From NCBI RefSeq assembly GCF_001523745.2, contig NZ_CP013387.1:186001-250000 (forward strand): DNA of 64,000 nt. Direction: 5' to 3'. The stretch is from Burkholderia mayonis. GTDB taxonomy: Bacteria > Pseudomonadota > Gammaproteobacteria > Burkholderiales > Burkholderiaceae. The notes under the pieces are model-generated. The model was not told where the DNA came from. It made no database searches and worked only from the letters and a program-made list of their open reading frames with translations. Below, piece after piece: positions 35,630 through 44,028 of the stretch. The position numbers and the translations under genes are program-made. Each line of letters starts with the position of its first letter. The stretch's first letter is position 1.

Positions 35630-36790
35630 TCAGGCAGTCGCGGCCGGCTTCACCGACTTCTGCAGCTTGCCCTTGCCCGCGCGCTGGATCTCTTCGAGCT
35701 TGATCTCGACGTGGCGCGAGAACACGTACTCGGCCGGACGCTGCTTGTCGATCGAGATGTCCGGCGCGAACTTGCCTTCCGTCTTGATGCCGCTCATCGA
35801 CACCTTCAGCGCCTTCAGCGGATGCGCGATGGTGTCCATCACGGCCGTCGCCTCGAAGCCGCAGTGGACCATGCAGTCCGCGCACTTTTCGTAGTTGCCG
35901 ACGCCGTAGTTGTCCCACTCGGTCGTTTCCATCAGCTCCTTGAAGGTCTTCACGTAGCCTTCGCCGACCAGGTAGCACGGCTTCTGCCAGCCGAACACCG
36001 TGCGCGCCGGGTTGCCCCACGGCGTGCACTTGTAGGTCTGGTTGCCGGCCAGGAAGTCGAGGAACAGCGACGATTGGCTGAACGACCAGCGCTTGCCGCC
36101 TTCGCCGCGTTTCAGGATCTCGCGGAACAGGTTCTTCGTCTTGTCGCGGTTCAGGAAGTGCTGCTGGTCAGGCGCGCGCTCGTACGCGTAGCCCGGCGAC
36201 ACCGTGATGCCGTCGACGCCGATCGGCTTGAGCGTGTCGAAGAACTTCGCGACGCGCTCGGGGATCGCGTCGTTGAACAGCGTGCAGTTGATGTTCACGC
36301 GGAAGCCGCGGCGCTTCGCTTCCTTGATCGCCGCGACGGCCTTCTCGTACACGCCTTCCTGCGACACCGAGTGATCGTGCATCTGCTCGTCGCCATCGAG
36401 GTGGACCGACCAGACGAAGTACGGGCTCGGCTGATAGTCGTCCATCTTTTTTTCCATCAGGAGCGCGTTCGTGCACAGGTACACGAACTTCTTGCGCTTC
36501 ATGATGCCCTTGACGATTTCCGGCATGTCCTTGTGCAGCAGCGGCTCGCCGCCCGCGATCGAAACGACGGGCGCGCCGCACTCGTCCACGGCCTGCAGGC
36601 ATTCCTCGATCGACAGCCGCTGGTTCAGGATCGGATCCGGGTAATCGATCTTGCCGCAACCGTTGCACGCGAGGTTGCAGCGGAACAGCGGCTCGAGCAT
36701 CAGCGCGAGCGGATAGCGTTTGTTGCCGGACAGATGTTGGCGCACGATGTATGCGCCGACGCGGGCTTGCTGGAGCAGCGGAATAGACAA
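35630..36790 (-). CDS. hpnH: Hopanoid biosynthesis radical SAM protein HpnH
   Basis: A 386-residue radical SAM enzyme with the cluster motif CNLACNGC (residues about 38-45) after YPLALMLEPLFR, and the GGEP motif in SIAGGEPLLHKDMPE. HpnH adds an adenosyl group to diploptene, the first step of the extended C35 hopanoids. Start is TTG at 36790: an excellent AAGGAGG lies eight bases upstream (AAGGAGGACATCTC then TTG) and no ATG is near. ispH precedes it by 12 bases on the same strand, and a terminator follows. Confidence 0.95.
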   Translation of the reverse strand: MSIPLLQQARVGAYIVRQHLSGNKRYPLALMLEPLFRCNLACNGCGKIDYPDPILNQRLSIEECLQAVDECGAPVVSIAGGEPLLHKDMPEIVKGIMKRKKFVYLCTNALLMEKKMDDYQPSPYFVWSVHLDGDEQMHDHSVSQEGVYEKAVAAIKEAKRRGFRVNINCTLFNDAIPERVAKFFDTLKPIGVDGITVSPGYAYERAPDQQHFLNRDKTKNLFREILKRGEGGKRWSFSQSSLFLDFLAGNQTYKCTPWGNPARTVFGWQKPCYLVGEGYVKTFKELMETTEWDNYGVGNYEKCADCMVHCGFEATAVMDTIAHPLKALKVSMSGIKTEGKFAPDISIDKQRPAEYVFSRHVEIKLEEIQRAGKGKLQKSVKPAATA

Positions 36791-36802
36791 GAGATGTCCT
36801 CC

Positions 36803-37744
36803 TTAAACTTCGCGGGCGACAGCTTGCGTGAGCTTCGCCGGCAACTTGAATTCGACTTTTTCCTCGCGGCCCGACATCGTCGCGACCTCGACCGGACCGA
36901 GCGCGCGCAGGGCGGCGATCACGTCCTCGACCATCTCTTCAGGCGCTGACGCGCCGGCCGTGAGACCGACCGCGCGTGCGCCGGCGAACCATTCGGCGCG
37001 GATTTCCGAGCCGTCCGCGACGAGATAGCTAGGCACGCCGCTTTCGGCGCCGATCTCGCGCAGCCGGTTCGAGTTCGAACTGTTCGTCGCGCCGACGACG
37101 AGCAGCACATCGACCTGTTCGCTCAGCTCGCGCACGGCCGCCTGGCGGTTCTGCGTCGCGTAGCAGATGTCGCGCGTGTCCGGGCCGACGATGTCGGTGA
37201 ACCGGCGTTGCAGCGCCTCGATGATGCCGCGCGTGTCGTCGACCGACAGTGTCGTCTGCGTGACGTACGCGACGGGCGTATCGGCGGGCAGCGTCAGCGT
37301 GTCGGCCTCGGCTTCGCTCTGGACGAGGATCACCTCGCCCGGAATCTGGCCGATCGTGCCTTCGACTTCCGGATGGCCGGCATGGCCGATCAGAATCAGC
37401 CGGCGGCCGGCCGCAACGTACTGGCGCCCCTGCACGTGCACTTTCGTGACGAGCGGGCAGGTCGCGTCGAGGACGTCGAGGCCCCGGGTCTCGGCATCCT
37501 TTTCGACAGTCTGGGCGACGCCATGCGCACTGAAGATCGCGACAGCGCCGTGCGGCACTTCGTCGAGTTCCTCAACGAATCGCGCCCCTTTATTTCTCAG
37601 GTTTTCAACGACGTGCCGATTATGAACGATTTCGTGACGTACATAGACCGGTGCGCCGTGCTGTTGCAGCGCGCGCTCGACGATCTCGATCGCGCGGACA
37701 ACCCCCGCACAAAAGCCGCGAGGCTGGGCAAGGATGACTCGCAT
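36803..37744 (-). CDS. ispH: 4-hydroxy-3-methylbut-2-enyl diphosphate reductase
   Basis: A 313-residue [4Fe-4S] enzyme of the MEP pathway. Cluster ligands: Cys12 in [12 protein letters not shown], and the cysteines of [12 protein letters not shown] and [11 protein letters not shown]; the catalytic Glu is in [11 protein letters not shown]. It makes IPP and DMAPP. ATG 37744 begins the conserved [11 protein letters not shown]; the frame extends upstream without homology. Its direct coupling to hpnH suggests an additional, hopanoid-dedicated copy, since Burkholderia normally also has another ispH; this cannot be tested in the window. Confidence 0.95.
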   Translation of the reverse strand: MRVILAQPRGFCAGVVRAIEIVERALQQHGAPVYVRHEIVHNRHVVENLRNKGARFVEELDEVPHGAVAIFSAHGVAQTVEKDAETRGLDVLDATCPLVTKVHVQGRQYVAAGRRLILIGHAGHPEVEGTIGQIPGEVILVQSEAEADTLTLPADTPVAYVTQTTLSVDDTRGIIEALQRRFTDIVGPDTRDICYATQNRQAAVRELSEQVDVLLVVGATNSSNSNRLREIGAESGVPSYLVADGSEIRAEWFAGARAVGLTAGASAPEEMVEDVIAALRALGPVEVATMSGREEKVEFKLPAKLTQAVAREV

Positions 37745-38125
37745 ATTTGGGCGAACTCCGACGACTGACGCGGGGTGCGAGCGGCCGGCAGGCCGGCCCG
37801 ATCGCCCCAACTTGGATGTTATGAATGCAGGAACGGGCCCGGCACCCCGAAGTAATCGCGCATTTTAACCCTATCGGCTTTTGCGTGCTTTACCGTTCCT
37901 GACGTTGTGGCAATTGGAGCAACCCCGGAGGTCCGGCGCTTGCGCGCGTCAAACCCAGTAAACTAGGTAGTTTTCACCGATCCTTTCGGTTCGCTGACGC
38001 CGGAAGGCACTTAAAGGGCTGATTTGCATGGAAGTCGATCGTAACGAAACGGGCGCGGCGGCGCGCCGGGCCGCCTGCGCGGGCCGCGCGCCGGGGCGCC
38101 GCGGCGCACGGGCGGAGGGCCGCGC
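37745..38125. other. Divergent control region between ispH and hpnB, with small leader ORF
   Basis: About 380 bases separating ispH (minus) and hpnB (plus). The middle part (37855-37985) is relatively AT-rich and must contain both promoters. A candidate -35/-10 for hpnB around TTGCGC and TAAACT is poorly spaced. The last 100 bases are occupied by the small ORF listed separately. Confidence 0.45.
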
Positions 38126-38129
38126 ATGA
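38028..38129 (+). CDS. Possible 33-residue leader ORF translationally coupled to hpnB
   Basis: An ATG at 38028 opens a 33-codon frame, rich in Ala, Arg and Gly (starts MEVDRNETGAAARR), whose TGA overlaps the hpnB ATG as ATGA (38126-38129). Upstream AAAGGG (about 38014) may be a weak ribosome site. hpnB itself has only a G-rich GGAGGGC shortly before its start, inside this ORF. The frame may be chance in GC-rich DNA, but the exact four-base overlap is the classical coupling arrangement. Confidence 0.35.
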   Translation: MEVDRNETGAAARRAACAGRAPGRRGARAEGRA

Positions 38130-39316
38130 CGCTGATCGTCGTGTTTCTGCTGTCGTGCCTGTCGCTCGTGATCTGGCTCGTGCTGTTGTTCGTGCGCGGC
38201 GGCTTCTGGCGCGCGCGCCCCGCGCGGCGGCTGCCGCCCGACGCGCGCGGCGCGGCCGCCGACGCCGGCTGGCCCGCGGTCGCGGCCGTCGTGCCCGCCC
38301 GCAACGAGGCCGACGTGATCGGCGAGGCCGTCAAATCGCTCGTCGAGCAGGACTATGCAGGCCCGTTCCATCTGATCGTCGTCGACGACCACAGCGCCGA
38401 CGGCACCGCCGACGCCGCACGCGCGGCCGCGGCGGCCGTCGGCCGCGCCGGCCGGTTGACCGTGCTGACCGCCGAGGCGCTGCCTGCCGGCTGGTCGGGC
38501 AAGGTGTGGGCGCAGTCGCAGGGGATTGCCGCGGTGCGCTCGCTCGGGCTGCCCGCCGACTATCTGCTGCTGACGGATGCCGACATCGGCCATCCGGCGG
38601 ACGCGGTCGCGCAGCTCGTCACGCGCGCGCAGGCCGAGAAGCGCGATCTCGTGTCGCTGATGGTGCGGCTGCGGTGCGATTCGTTCTGGGAAAAGGCGCT
38701 GATCCCGGCATTCGTGTTCTTCTTCGCGAAGCTCTACCCGTTCTCGTGGGTCAACGATCCGCGCAACAAGACGGCGGGCGCGGCGGGCGGCTGCATGCTC
38801 GTGCGCCGCGACGCGCTCGAGGAGGCGGGCGGCATCGAATCGATCCGCGGCGCGCTGATCGACGATTGCAGCCTCGCCGCGCAGATCAAGCATCGCGGCG
38901 CCGGGCATCATCCGATCCGGCTCGACCTGGCCGAGCGCAGCGTGTCGTTGCGCCCGTACGATAGCTGGCGCGACATCTGGAACATGATCGCGCGGACCGC
39001 GTTCACGCAGCTCCGCTACTCGCCGGTGCTGCTGCTGGGCACGCTCGTCGGAATGACGATCATCTATCTGGCGCCGCCCGTCGCCGCGCTCGCGTATGGC
39101 GCGCGCGCGTGGCCGGCGTGGCTCGCGTGGGCGTCGATGTGCACCGCGTACGCGCCGATGCTGAGCTATTACCGCCGCTCGCCGTGGTGGGCGCCTGCGC
39201 TGCCGCTCGTCGCGCTGTTCTACGTCGGCGCGACGGTCGCGTCGGCGATGCGCTACTGGCGCGGCAAGGGCGGGCAGTGGAAGGCGCGCGTGCAGGCGCC
39301 GGTGCAGGATCGTTGA
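38126..39316 (+). CDS. hpnB: Hopene-associated glycosyltransferase HpnB
   Basis: A 396-residue family 2 glycosyltransferase with an N-terminal membrane helix (LIVVFLLSCLSLVIWLVLLF) and three more near the C-terminus. Catalytic-domain blocks: AAVVPARNEADVIGEAVKSL, LIVVDDHSADGTADAA, LLTDADIGHPADAV (DXD), GWSGKVWAQSQGI. It belongs to the HpnB type found next to hopanoid genes. The biochemical product is not settled. It is divergent from ispH-hpnH. ATG 38126 overlaps the stop of a small upstream ORF. Confidence 0.92.
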   Translation: MTLIVVFLLSCLSLVIWLVLLFVRGGFWRARPARRLPPDARGAAADAGWPAVAAVVPARNEADVIGEAVKSLVEQDYAGPFHLIVVDDHSADGTADAARAAAAAVGRAGRLTVLTAEALPAGWSGKVWAQSQGIAAVRSLGLPADYLLLTDADIGHPADAVAQLVTRAQAEKRDLVSLMVRLRCDSFWEKALIPAFVFFFAKLYPFSWVNDPRNKTAGAAGGCMLVRRDALEEAGGIESIRGALIDDCSLAAQIKHRGAGHHPIRLDLAERSVSLRPYDSWRDIWNMIARTAFTQLRYSPVLLLGTLVGMTIIYLAPPVAALAYGARAWPAWLAWASMCTAYAPMLSYYRRSPWWAPALPLVALFYVGATVASAMRYWRGKGGQWKARVQAPVQDR

Positions 39317-39780
39317 CGCGTCGTGACGGCGGCGCGGTCGTTATGCGCCGCCATTCGGCTGCAGCCGCTTCGCCCGGTTCGGCGTGCGCGTTGGCGTGTG
39401 AAGCAAGCGTTTCCGCTATCTCCGGGCGATGCGTTGTCTCGATCAGTCCGTCCGTCTCGGGGCGATTCGGCGGCCGAAGGCATTCGCATTCGGCGATCTC
39501 CGGCTGTCACGGTCGTACCCGATTTTTCCTGCAACCGCCGTTTGCGCCGTCGCGCCGGCCGCTCGATCGCCTCGGACGCCTCGATCGCCTCGGACGCACC
39601 GGCCAATCCGGGGCACGCGGCGTGGACACGCCGTTCGCCACATTCATTCCCGTGTTTTCGGGGTGACGGTTTTCGCCGTTGTCCCAGTCGCTCGATCAGT
39701 CCGGACGCTCTGGCCGATACGCGCCATGCGGCCGCCGTTAGCGGTTCGGCGCGCCGTCAACGAGCCGTCGCGCCGTCGCC
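39317..39780. other. Intergenic stretch between convergent genes, with an 18-bp tandem duplication
   Basis: About 460 bases between hpnB (plus) and the repeat protein (minus). It includes an exact 18-bp tandem duplication (listed separately) and several related CGATCAGTCCG/GGACGC words. No gene or clear terminator was recognised. Confidence 0.4.
39562..39597. repeat. 18-bp perfect tandem duplication
   Basis: The unit CTCGATCGCCTCGGACGC occurs twice head to tail (39562-39579 and 39580-39597), then breaks off. It lies in non-coding sequence downstream of hpnB. Such a short duplication is likely length-variable between strains. Confidence 0.85.
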
Positions 39781-41253
39781 TCACTTCTGCGTGAGCAGCA
39801 TGTATAGCTGGATCACGACGTCCGGCGAGAACGTGAACGGCACCCAGCCGTAGCCGCTGTGCCGCGCGACGAGCAGGCGGTCGCCGTTCACCTGTTTCTG
39901 CACAGCCATCAGTGGATTGCGTGTCGACACGAAGCGCCAGCCGTTCGGCAGACCGGTCGGCTGCTCGATCGTCATCGACGCACGCGCGTGCGCCAATTCC
40001 TCGATCAGTTGACTGAGCTGCTGCGGCGGCAGCGACACCGAGCGCTCGCCGAGCGCGAGCGTGATTTCGTCCTGAGACGGCCGTGCGACATGCAGCGACG
40101 GCTGGCCCGGCTGGCCGTTCGTCGCTCGAATCGTCGCGACCGGCGCAGCGGCTGCGGCGACCGCGCGGTTCTGCTCGGCCTGCGACGCGAGCGATTCGGC
40201 CGTCGCCTTGTAGTTCGCGGCGCGCGCGGCAGCGGCTTCCGCGGCCGAGCGTTCGGTCATGGCCTGCGCGAACAGCGACTCCGCCGCCTCCTTGTCGGCC
40301 GCCGCCTGGGCGGCGGCCTGCTCGGCAGTAGCGCGGTCCGCCGCCGCTTGGGCGGCGAGCGACTCGGCTGCGGCCTTGTCGCTGGCGGCCTGCGCGGTCG
40401 CGGCATCGGCGGTTGCGCGGTCCGTCGCGGCTTGTTCGGTCGCGCGCGCGTCGGCGGCTGCGCGCTCGGCGCTCGCCTGCGCGGCGAGCAATTCCGCTGC
40501 CGCCCGGTCGGCCGCTGCGTGCGCGGCGGCCTGCTCGGCAGTAGCGCGGTCCGCCGCCGCTTGGGCGGCGAGCGATTCGGCGGTGGCCTTGTCGGTCGTG
40601 GCCTGGCTTGCGGCTTGTTCGGCTGCGGCCCGGTCGGCGGCTGCTTGCGTGACCGCGTGCTCGGCGGTCGCGCGCTCCGATGCCGCCTGTGCGACGAGCG
40701 ATTCGGCAGAGCGCCTGTCGGTGGCGGCTTGAGCCGCCGCGTGTTCCGCGGCCGCTTGCGCAGCAAGCGCTTCTGCAGTGGCCTTGTCGGTCGCGGCCTG
40801 TTCCGCTGTCTCGCGTTCGGTTGCGGCTTGTGCGACGAGCGACTCGGCGGCTGATTTGTCCGCCGCCGCTTGCGCCGCGGCGTGCTCGGCGGCTGCGCGA
40901 TCCGCTGCCGCCTGGGTGGCGAGCACTTCGGCCGCGGCCTTGTCGGTGACCGCCTGCGCAGCGGCGGCTTCGGCCGCGGCCCGGACGGCGGCAGCCTGTG
41001 TCGCGAGCGACTCGGCGGCGTGCTTGTCGGCGGCCGCCTGAGCGGCGAGGGCTTCGAGCGTCGATTGTTCGACGGACATTTCGGCCGCTTCCGCGTGCAT
41101 CGCGGCGGCTTCTTCGGCGGCGGCCTGCGCGGCGGCCTTGTCCGCGGCGGCAGCGGCGGCGGCTTCCTGGGCTGCGCTCGCTACCACACACACCGTATGG
41201 ATGAGCTGATCGACGCGGCTGTCGAGCGTATCGATCTGATCGTTCAAGTTCAT
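39781..41253 (-). CDS. Alanine-rich 14-residue-repeat coiled-coil protein, unknown function
   Basis: A 490-residue protein. The first 72 residues (MNLNDQIDTLDSRVDQLIHT onward) are helical and alanine-rich. Residues about 73-358 form about 21 tandem copies of a 14-residue unit such as AAADRATAEQAAAQ or AAADKAAAESLAAQ; a few units are 9, 10 or 15 residues long. Each unit is two heptads with Arg/Lys and Glu at fixed places, so a long rod-like coiled coil is expected. The final 110 residues are different, with ITLALGERSVSLPPQQLSQL and GWRFVSTRNPLMAV, and look globular. There is no signal peptide or membrane helix. Start 41253 is chosen because the conserved-looking frame begins there. I do not recognise the family. 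It sits among hopanoid genes but may be unrelated to them. Confidence 0.8.
   Translation of the reverse strand: MNLNDQIDTLDSRVDQLIHTVCVVASAAQEAAAAAAADKAAAQAAAEEAAAMHAEAAEMSVEQSTLEALAAQAAADKHAAESLATQAAAVRAAAEAAAAQAVTDKAAAEVLATQAAADRAAAEHAAAQAAADKSAAESLVAQAATERETAEQAATDKATAEALAAQAAAEHAAAQAATDRRSAESLVAQAASERATAEHAVTQAAADRAAAEQAASQATTDKATAESLAAQAAADRATAEQAAAHAAADRAAAELLAAQASAERAAADARATEQAATDRATADAATAQAASDKAAAESLAAQAAADRATAEQAAAQAAADKEAAESLFAQAMTERSAAEAAAARAANYKATAESLASQAEQNRAVAAAAAPVATIRATNGQPGQPSLHVARPSQDEITLALGERSVSLPPQQLSQLIEELAHARASMTIEQPTGLPNGWRFVSTRNPLMAVQKQVNGDRLLVARHSGYGWVPFTFSPDVVIQLYMLLTQK
40180..41037. repeat. 42-bp tandem repeat array inside the coiled-coil gene
   Basis: The DNA encoding residues 73-358 of the protein is about 20 imperfect copies of a 42-base unit (for example GCGGCCTGCTCGGCAGTAGC recurs near 40314 and 40530). 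Copies differ by codon usage and by small in-frame indels, indicating expansion by unequal exchange or slippage. Confidence 0.8.
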
Positions 41254-42130
41254 GCGTGCATTCTCTAGTAAGACCCGCGATTTTACCCGCAGGCCCTGCG
41301 TAGGTTCGAACGTTGCATGTAACAAAATGCTGGTAGTGCCGCTGCGACGGTTGCCGGGCGCGTTGGTTTGCGTCGTTGGAGGCGGCTCGGCACGATTCGC
41401 GCCAGCATCGGACAAGATGTCGATAGATGGCGGCATGAAGGTCGATGCAAGCACGCTTCGCCGCCTTTGGCGGTCATCCGATTGCCATTTTCTACGCCGG
41501 CATGTGGCGGCGCGCTTCACGCCGGTTGCGATCGGATGGCGCTGGCAGACGCTGCCGGCGACAGGCCGACGATATTCGTCGCCGTGTCGGCCGGGATATG
41601 TACAAATAGCGACAAGAATGTCGATGCAGGTGGGGCTGCGTCGTGTTTGGCGATCTCGAATCGCGTGTAATTCTCCTGTCGTCGGCCGCACGAGGTTGCC
41701 GGCATGGCTTCCGCAGCCGGATGCTCCGGTCGGCGCCGTTGACGACATGGCAGCATCGATCGCGTCCGTCTTGCGCGAGATGCGGGCGGATGGCTGTGCG
41801 AAGAGCGGCGATGCGCGCATGGCCGCATGCCGCTCGTGCACCCCACATACCGCGCGACATGCCTTCGATCGTCGATTGCCGCGTCGGCGAGCGGGCGCCG
41901 GACTTCGCGCTTTCCGCAAGGAGAAGGCGACGTGCAGAAGGCGACGTGCCGATATCCTGCTGCGAGCCGCGAAAGAACCGGAATGTCGCAAGGGCCGTGA
42001 GAAGCGCGTGCCAAAGCGCCGCCTGGTCGCCGCCCGTTCGACTCCGAAGCGCGTCTTCAAAGCGCTCCCAAAGAGCGCCTCCGAATCGCCTCCGAATCGC
42101 TGCGGCGATCCGCCCACGCTCGCGCGCCGC
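41254..42130. other. Large intergenic gap; no gene seen
   Basis: About 880 bases between the coiled-coil gene and hpnA. Open frames crossing it are extensions of neighbours and carry no recognisable domain; composition is mixed with less codon bias. Minor repetition (GCCTCCGAATC twice at about 42079-42100) is present. Relics of a lost gene are possible but not identifiable. Confidence 0.4.
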
Positions 42131-43138
42131 TCAGCGCAAGTAGCCTGCCTGCCGGAACCAGTCGAGCGCGTCGCGGATGCCTTCGCGATACGGTCGCGCG
42201 CGATAGCCGAGCTCGCGTTCCGCCTTCGTCGACGTGAAATACATCTTGTTCTTCGACATCCTGAGCGCGTCGACCGTCACGAACGGTTCGCGCTTCGTCA
42301 CCTTCGCGACCGCCTCCGCGCCGAGCGCGATCGGATACAGCGGCCAGCGCGGCAGCGCGAGCGTCGGCGTCTTGCGGCCCGTCAATTGCGCGATGTCGGC
42401 GAGCATCGTCTGCAGCGGCAGGTTCTCGCCGCCGAGGATGTAGCGTTCGCCGATCCGCCCGCGCTCGAGCGCGAGCAGGTGGCCAAGCGCGACGTCGTCG
42501 ACGTGCACGAGGTTCAGCCCCGTGTCGACGAACGCCGGGATCTTGCCGAGCGCGGCTTCGACGATGATCCGGCCGGTCGGCGTCGGCTTCACGTCGCGCG
42601 GGCCGATCGGCGTCGACGGATTGACAATCACTGCAGGCAGCCTGTCGTCGGCGATCATCCGCTCGACCGCGCGCTCCGCGAGCACCTTGCTGCGCTTGTA
42701 TACGCCGATTGCCTGCTCGGCCGCGAGCGGCGACGATTCGTCGGCCGATGCGCCCGACGGCGTCACCTTCAGCGTCGCGACGCTGCTCGTGTAGACGATC
42801 CGCTCGACGCCCTCGGCGAGCGCCGCGCGCATCGTCGCGACCGCGCCTTCGAGATTCGCGCGCTCGATCTCGAGCGGGTCGGGCGCCCACAGCCGGTAAT
42901 CGGCCGCGACGTGCAGCAGGTAGCGCACGCCGCGCAGGGCGGCGCGCATCGACGCCTCGTCGCGCATGTCGCCCGTCGCGATCTCGGCGTCGAGATCCGC
43001 GACGTTCGTGCGCGGGCTCGTCGGCCGCACGAGTACACGCACCCGATAGCCTTGCTGCCGCGCGGCGCGCGCGACGGCAGAGCCGACAAAACCGGAAGCG
43101 CCGGTCACCAGAACGAGATCGCGTTGTATGTCAGTCAT
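42131..43138 (-). CDS. hpnA: Hopanoid-associated sugar epimerase HpnA
   Basis: A 335-residue extended short-chain dehydrogenase. NAD motif LVLVTGASGFVGSAVARAAR, active-site Tyr/Lys in GVYKRSKVLAE, and the HpnA-typical NPSTPIGPRDVKPTPTGRII. HpnA proteins are found with hopanoid clusters and are thought to modify the sugar moiety of composite hopanoids. ATG 43138 (MTDIQRDLVLV) is nearest the fold; ATG 43147 is an alternative. It is separated from hpnB and hpnH by the coiled-coil gene, but the three share a locus. Confidence 0.92.
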   Translation of the reverse strand: MTDIQRDLVLVTGASGFVGSAVARAARQQGYRVRVLVRPTSPRTNVADLDAEIATGDMRDEASMRAALRGVRYLLHVAADYRLWAPDPLEIERANLEGAVATMRAALAEGVERIVYTSSVATLKVTPSGASADESSPLAAEQAIGVYKRSKVLAERAVERMIADDRLPAVIVNPSTPIGPRDVKPTPTGRIIVEAALGKIPAFVDTGLNLVHVDDVALGHLLALERGRIGERYILGGENLPLQTMLADIAQLTGRKTPTLALPRWPLYPIALGAEAVAKVTKREPFVTVDALRMSKNKMYFTSTKAERELGYRARPYREGIRDALDWFRQAGYLR

Positions 43139-43300
43139 AGTCCTCATGGCCGCGCGGTCGTGCGGCGCGGCTGGCTTGTTGTGCGTCGTGCGAGATTGTA
43201 CGTGGTCGCCTCGCATGGGCGGCGCGCCGTCCGTCGAGCGCCGTTCACGGCGCGCGACTACAATGCCGGGCTTGATCGATTGGATGACACGGGGGATGCG

Positions 43301-43597
43301 ATGAACGGCGACGATCTGGACGAACGGATCGAAACCTATTACGTGCGGGTGCGCGGCGTGGTGCAGGGCGTGGGCTTCCGGCACGCGACCGTGCGCGAGG
43401 CGCATGCGCTTCGTCTGCGCGGCTGGGTTGCGAATCTCGACGACGGCTCGGTCGAGGCGATGCTGCAAGGCACGGCGCCGCAGATCGACCGGATGCTCGC
43501 GTGGCTGCGGCACGGGCCGCCCGCCGCGCACGTGACCGAGGTGACGTTCGAGGAGCGCCGGACCGACAAGCGCTTCGAGCGCTTCCAGCAGCATTGA
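43301..43597 (+). CDS. acyP: Acylphosphatase
   Basis: A 98-residue protein with both acylphosphatase signatures: VRGVVQGVGFRHATVREA (catalytic Arg in GFR) and LRGWVANLDDGSVEAMLQG (catalytic Asn in VAN). It hydrolyses carboxyl-phosphate bonds. ATG 43301 follows GGGGGATGCG. It is divergent from hpnA with about 160 bases between. Confidence 0.92.
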   Translation: MNGDDLDERIETYYVRVRGVVQGVGFRHATVREAHALRLRGWVANLDDGSVEAMLQGTAPQIDRMLAWLRHGPPAAHVTEVTFEERRTDKRFERFQQH

Positions 43598-44028
43598 CCG
43601 CCGCGTCCGAGTATTCGCGGGCGGGGCGGGGGATCGCGCTGTCGGTGGCGGCGTCGGCGCGCATCGATCGCGCGACACGCATGTGAATCCCGCTCATCGC
43701 CACAGCGGGCACGCCGCATGCCCATCCGCATCCGCATCCGCGACGAGCGGTCCGTCTTGTAATCTGTCTAAAGATTTCGTTTCATTTTGTTACTTAGGGC
43801 ATGCCCTTAGCGGCGATTAGAATTTTTTGAACGAATTCTTGCGCCTACGGGCCCGCCCATGAACGGTCATGTTTTCACGTCGCAGGGGCGCTGCTCCTTC
43901 ACGTCGGCGCATCGCCGGACAATCCCCCGGTACTCGCTTCCGATCGCGGCCGAACGGCTCGCGAGCCTGATTGTTCCGCTCCTCGCCGCCGACGCCGCGC
44001 TCGCCACACGCATCGGCCCGGCCGTGCG
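43598..44028. other. Intergenic region upstream of the opgC-like gene
   Basis: About 430 bases. The part 43755-43845 is strongly AT-rich for this genome and is the likely promoter region. It contains a 12-bp palindrome, AGGGCATGCCCT (43796-43807), followed by a run ATTAGAATTTTTTGAA. No gene is visible. Confidence 0.45.

Noticed and set aside
39562..39597. Possible CRISPR or larger repeat array
   Set aside because: Only two adjacent identical units with no spacers; a simple tandem duplication.
40180..41037. Plus-strand repeat frames in the coiled-coil gene
   Set aside because: Repetition of the DNA creates open frames on both strands; only the minus-strand one has a heptad pattern, a clean start and a globular end.
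41252..43597. 781-codon plus-strand frame ending with the acylphosphatase sequence
   Set aside because: Only its last 98 codons (from 43301) match a family; the rest is opposite hpnA and non-coding.
43796..43807. AGGGCATGCCCT palindrome as a specific operator
   Set aside because: A 12-bp palindrome occurs by chance and no matching regulator or second copy was seen; mentioned only as part of the promoter region.
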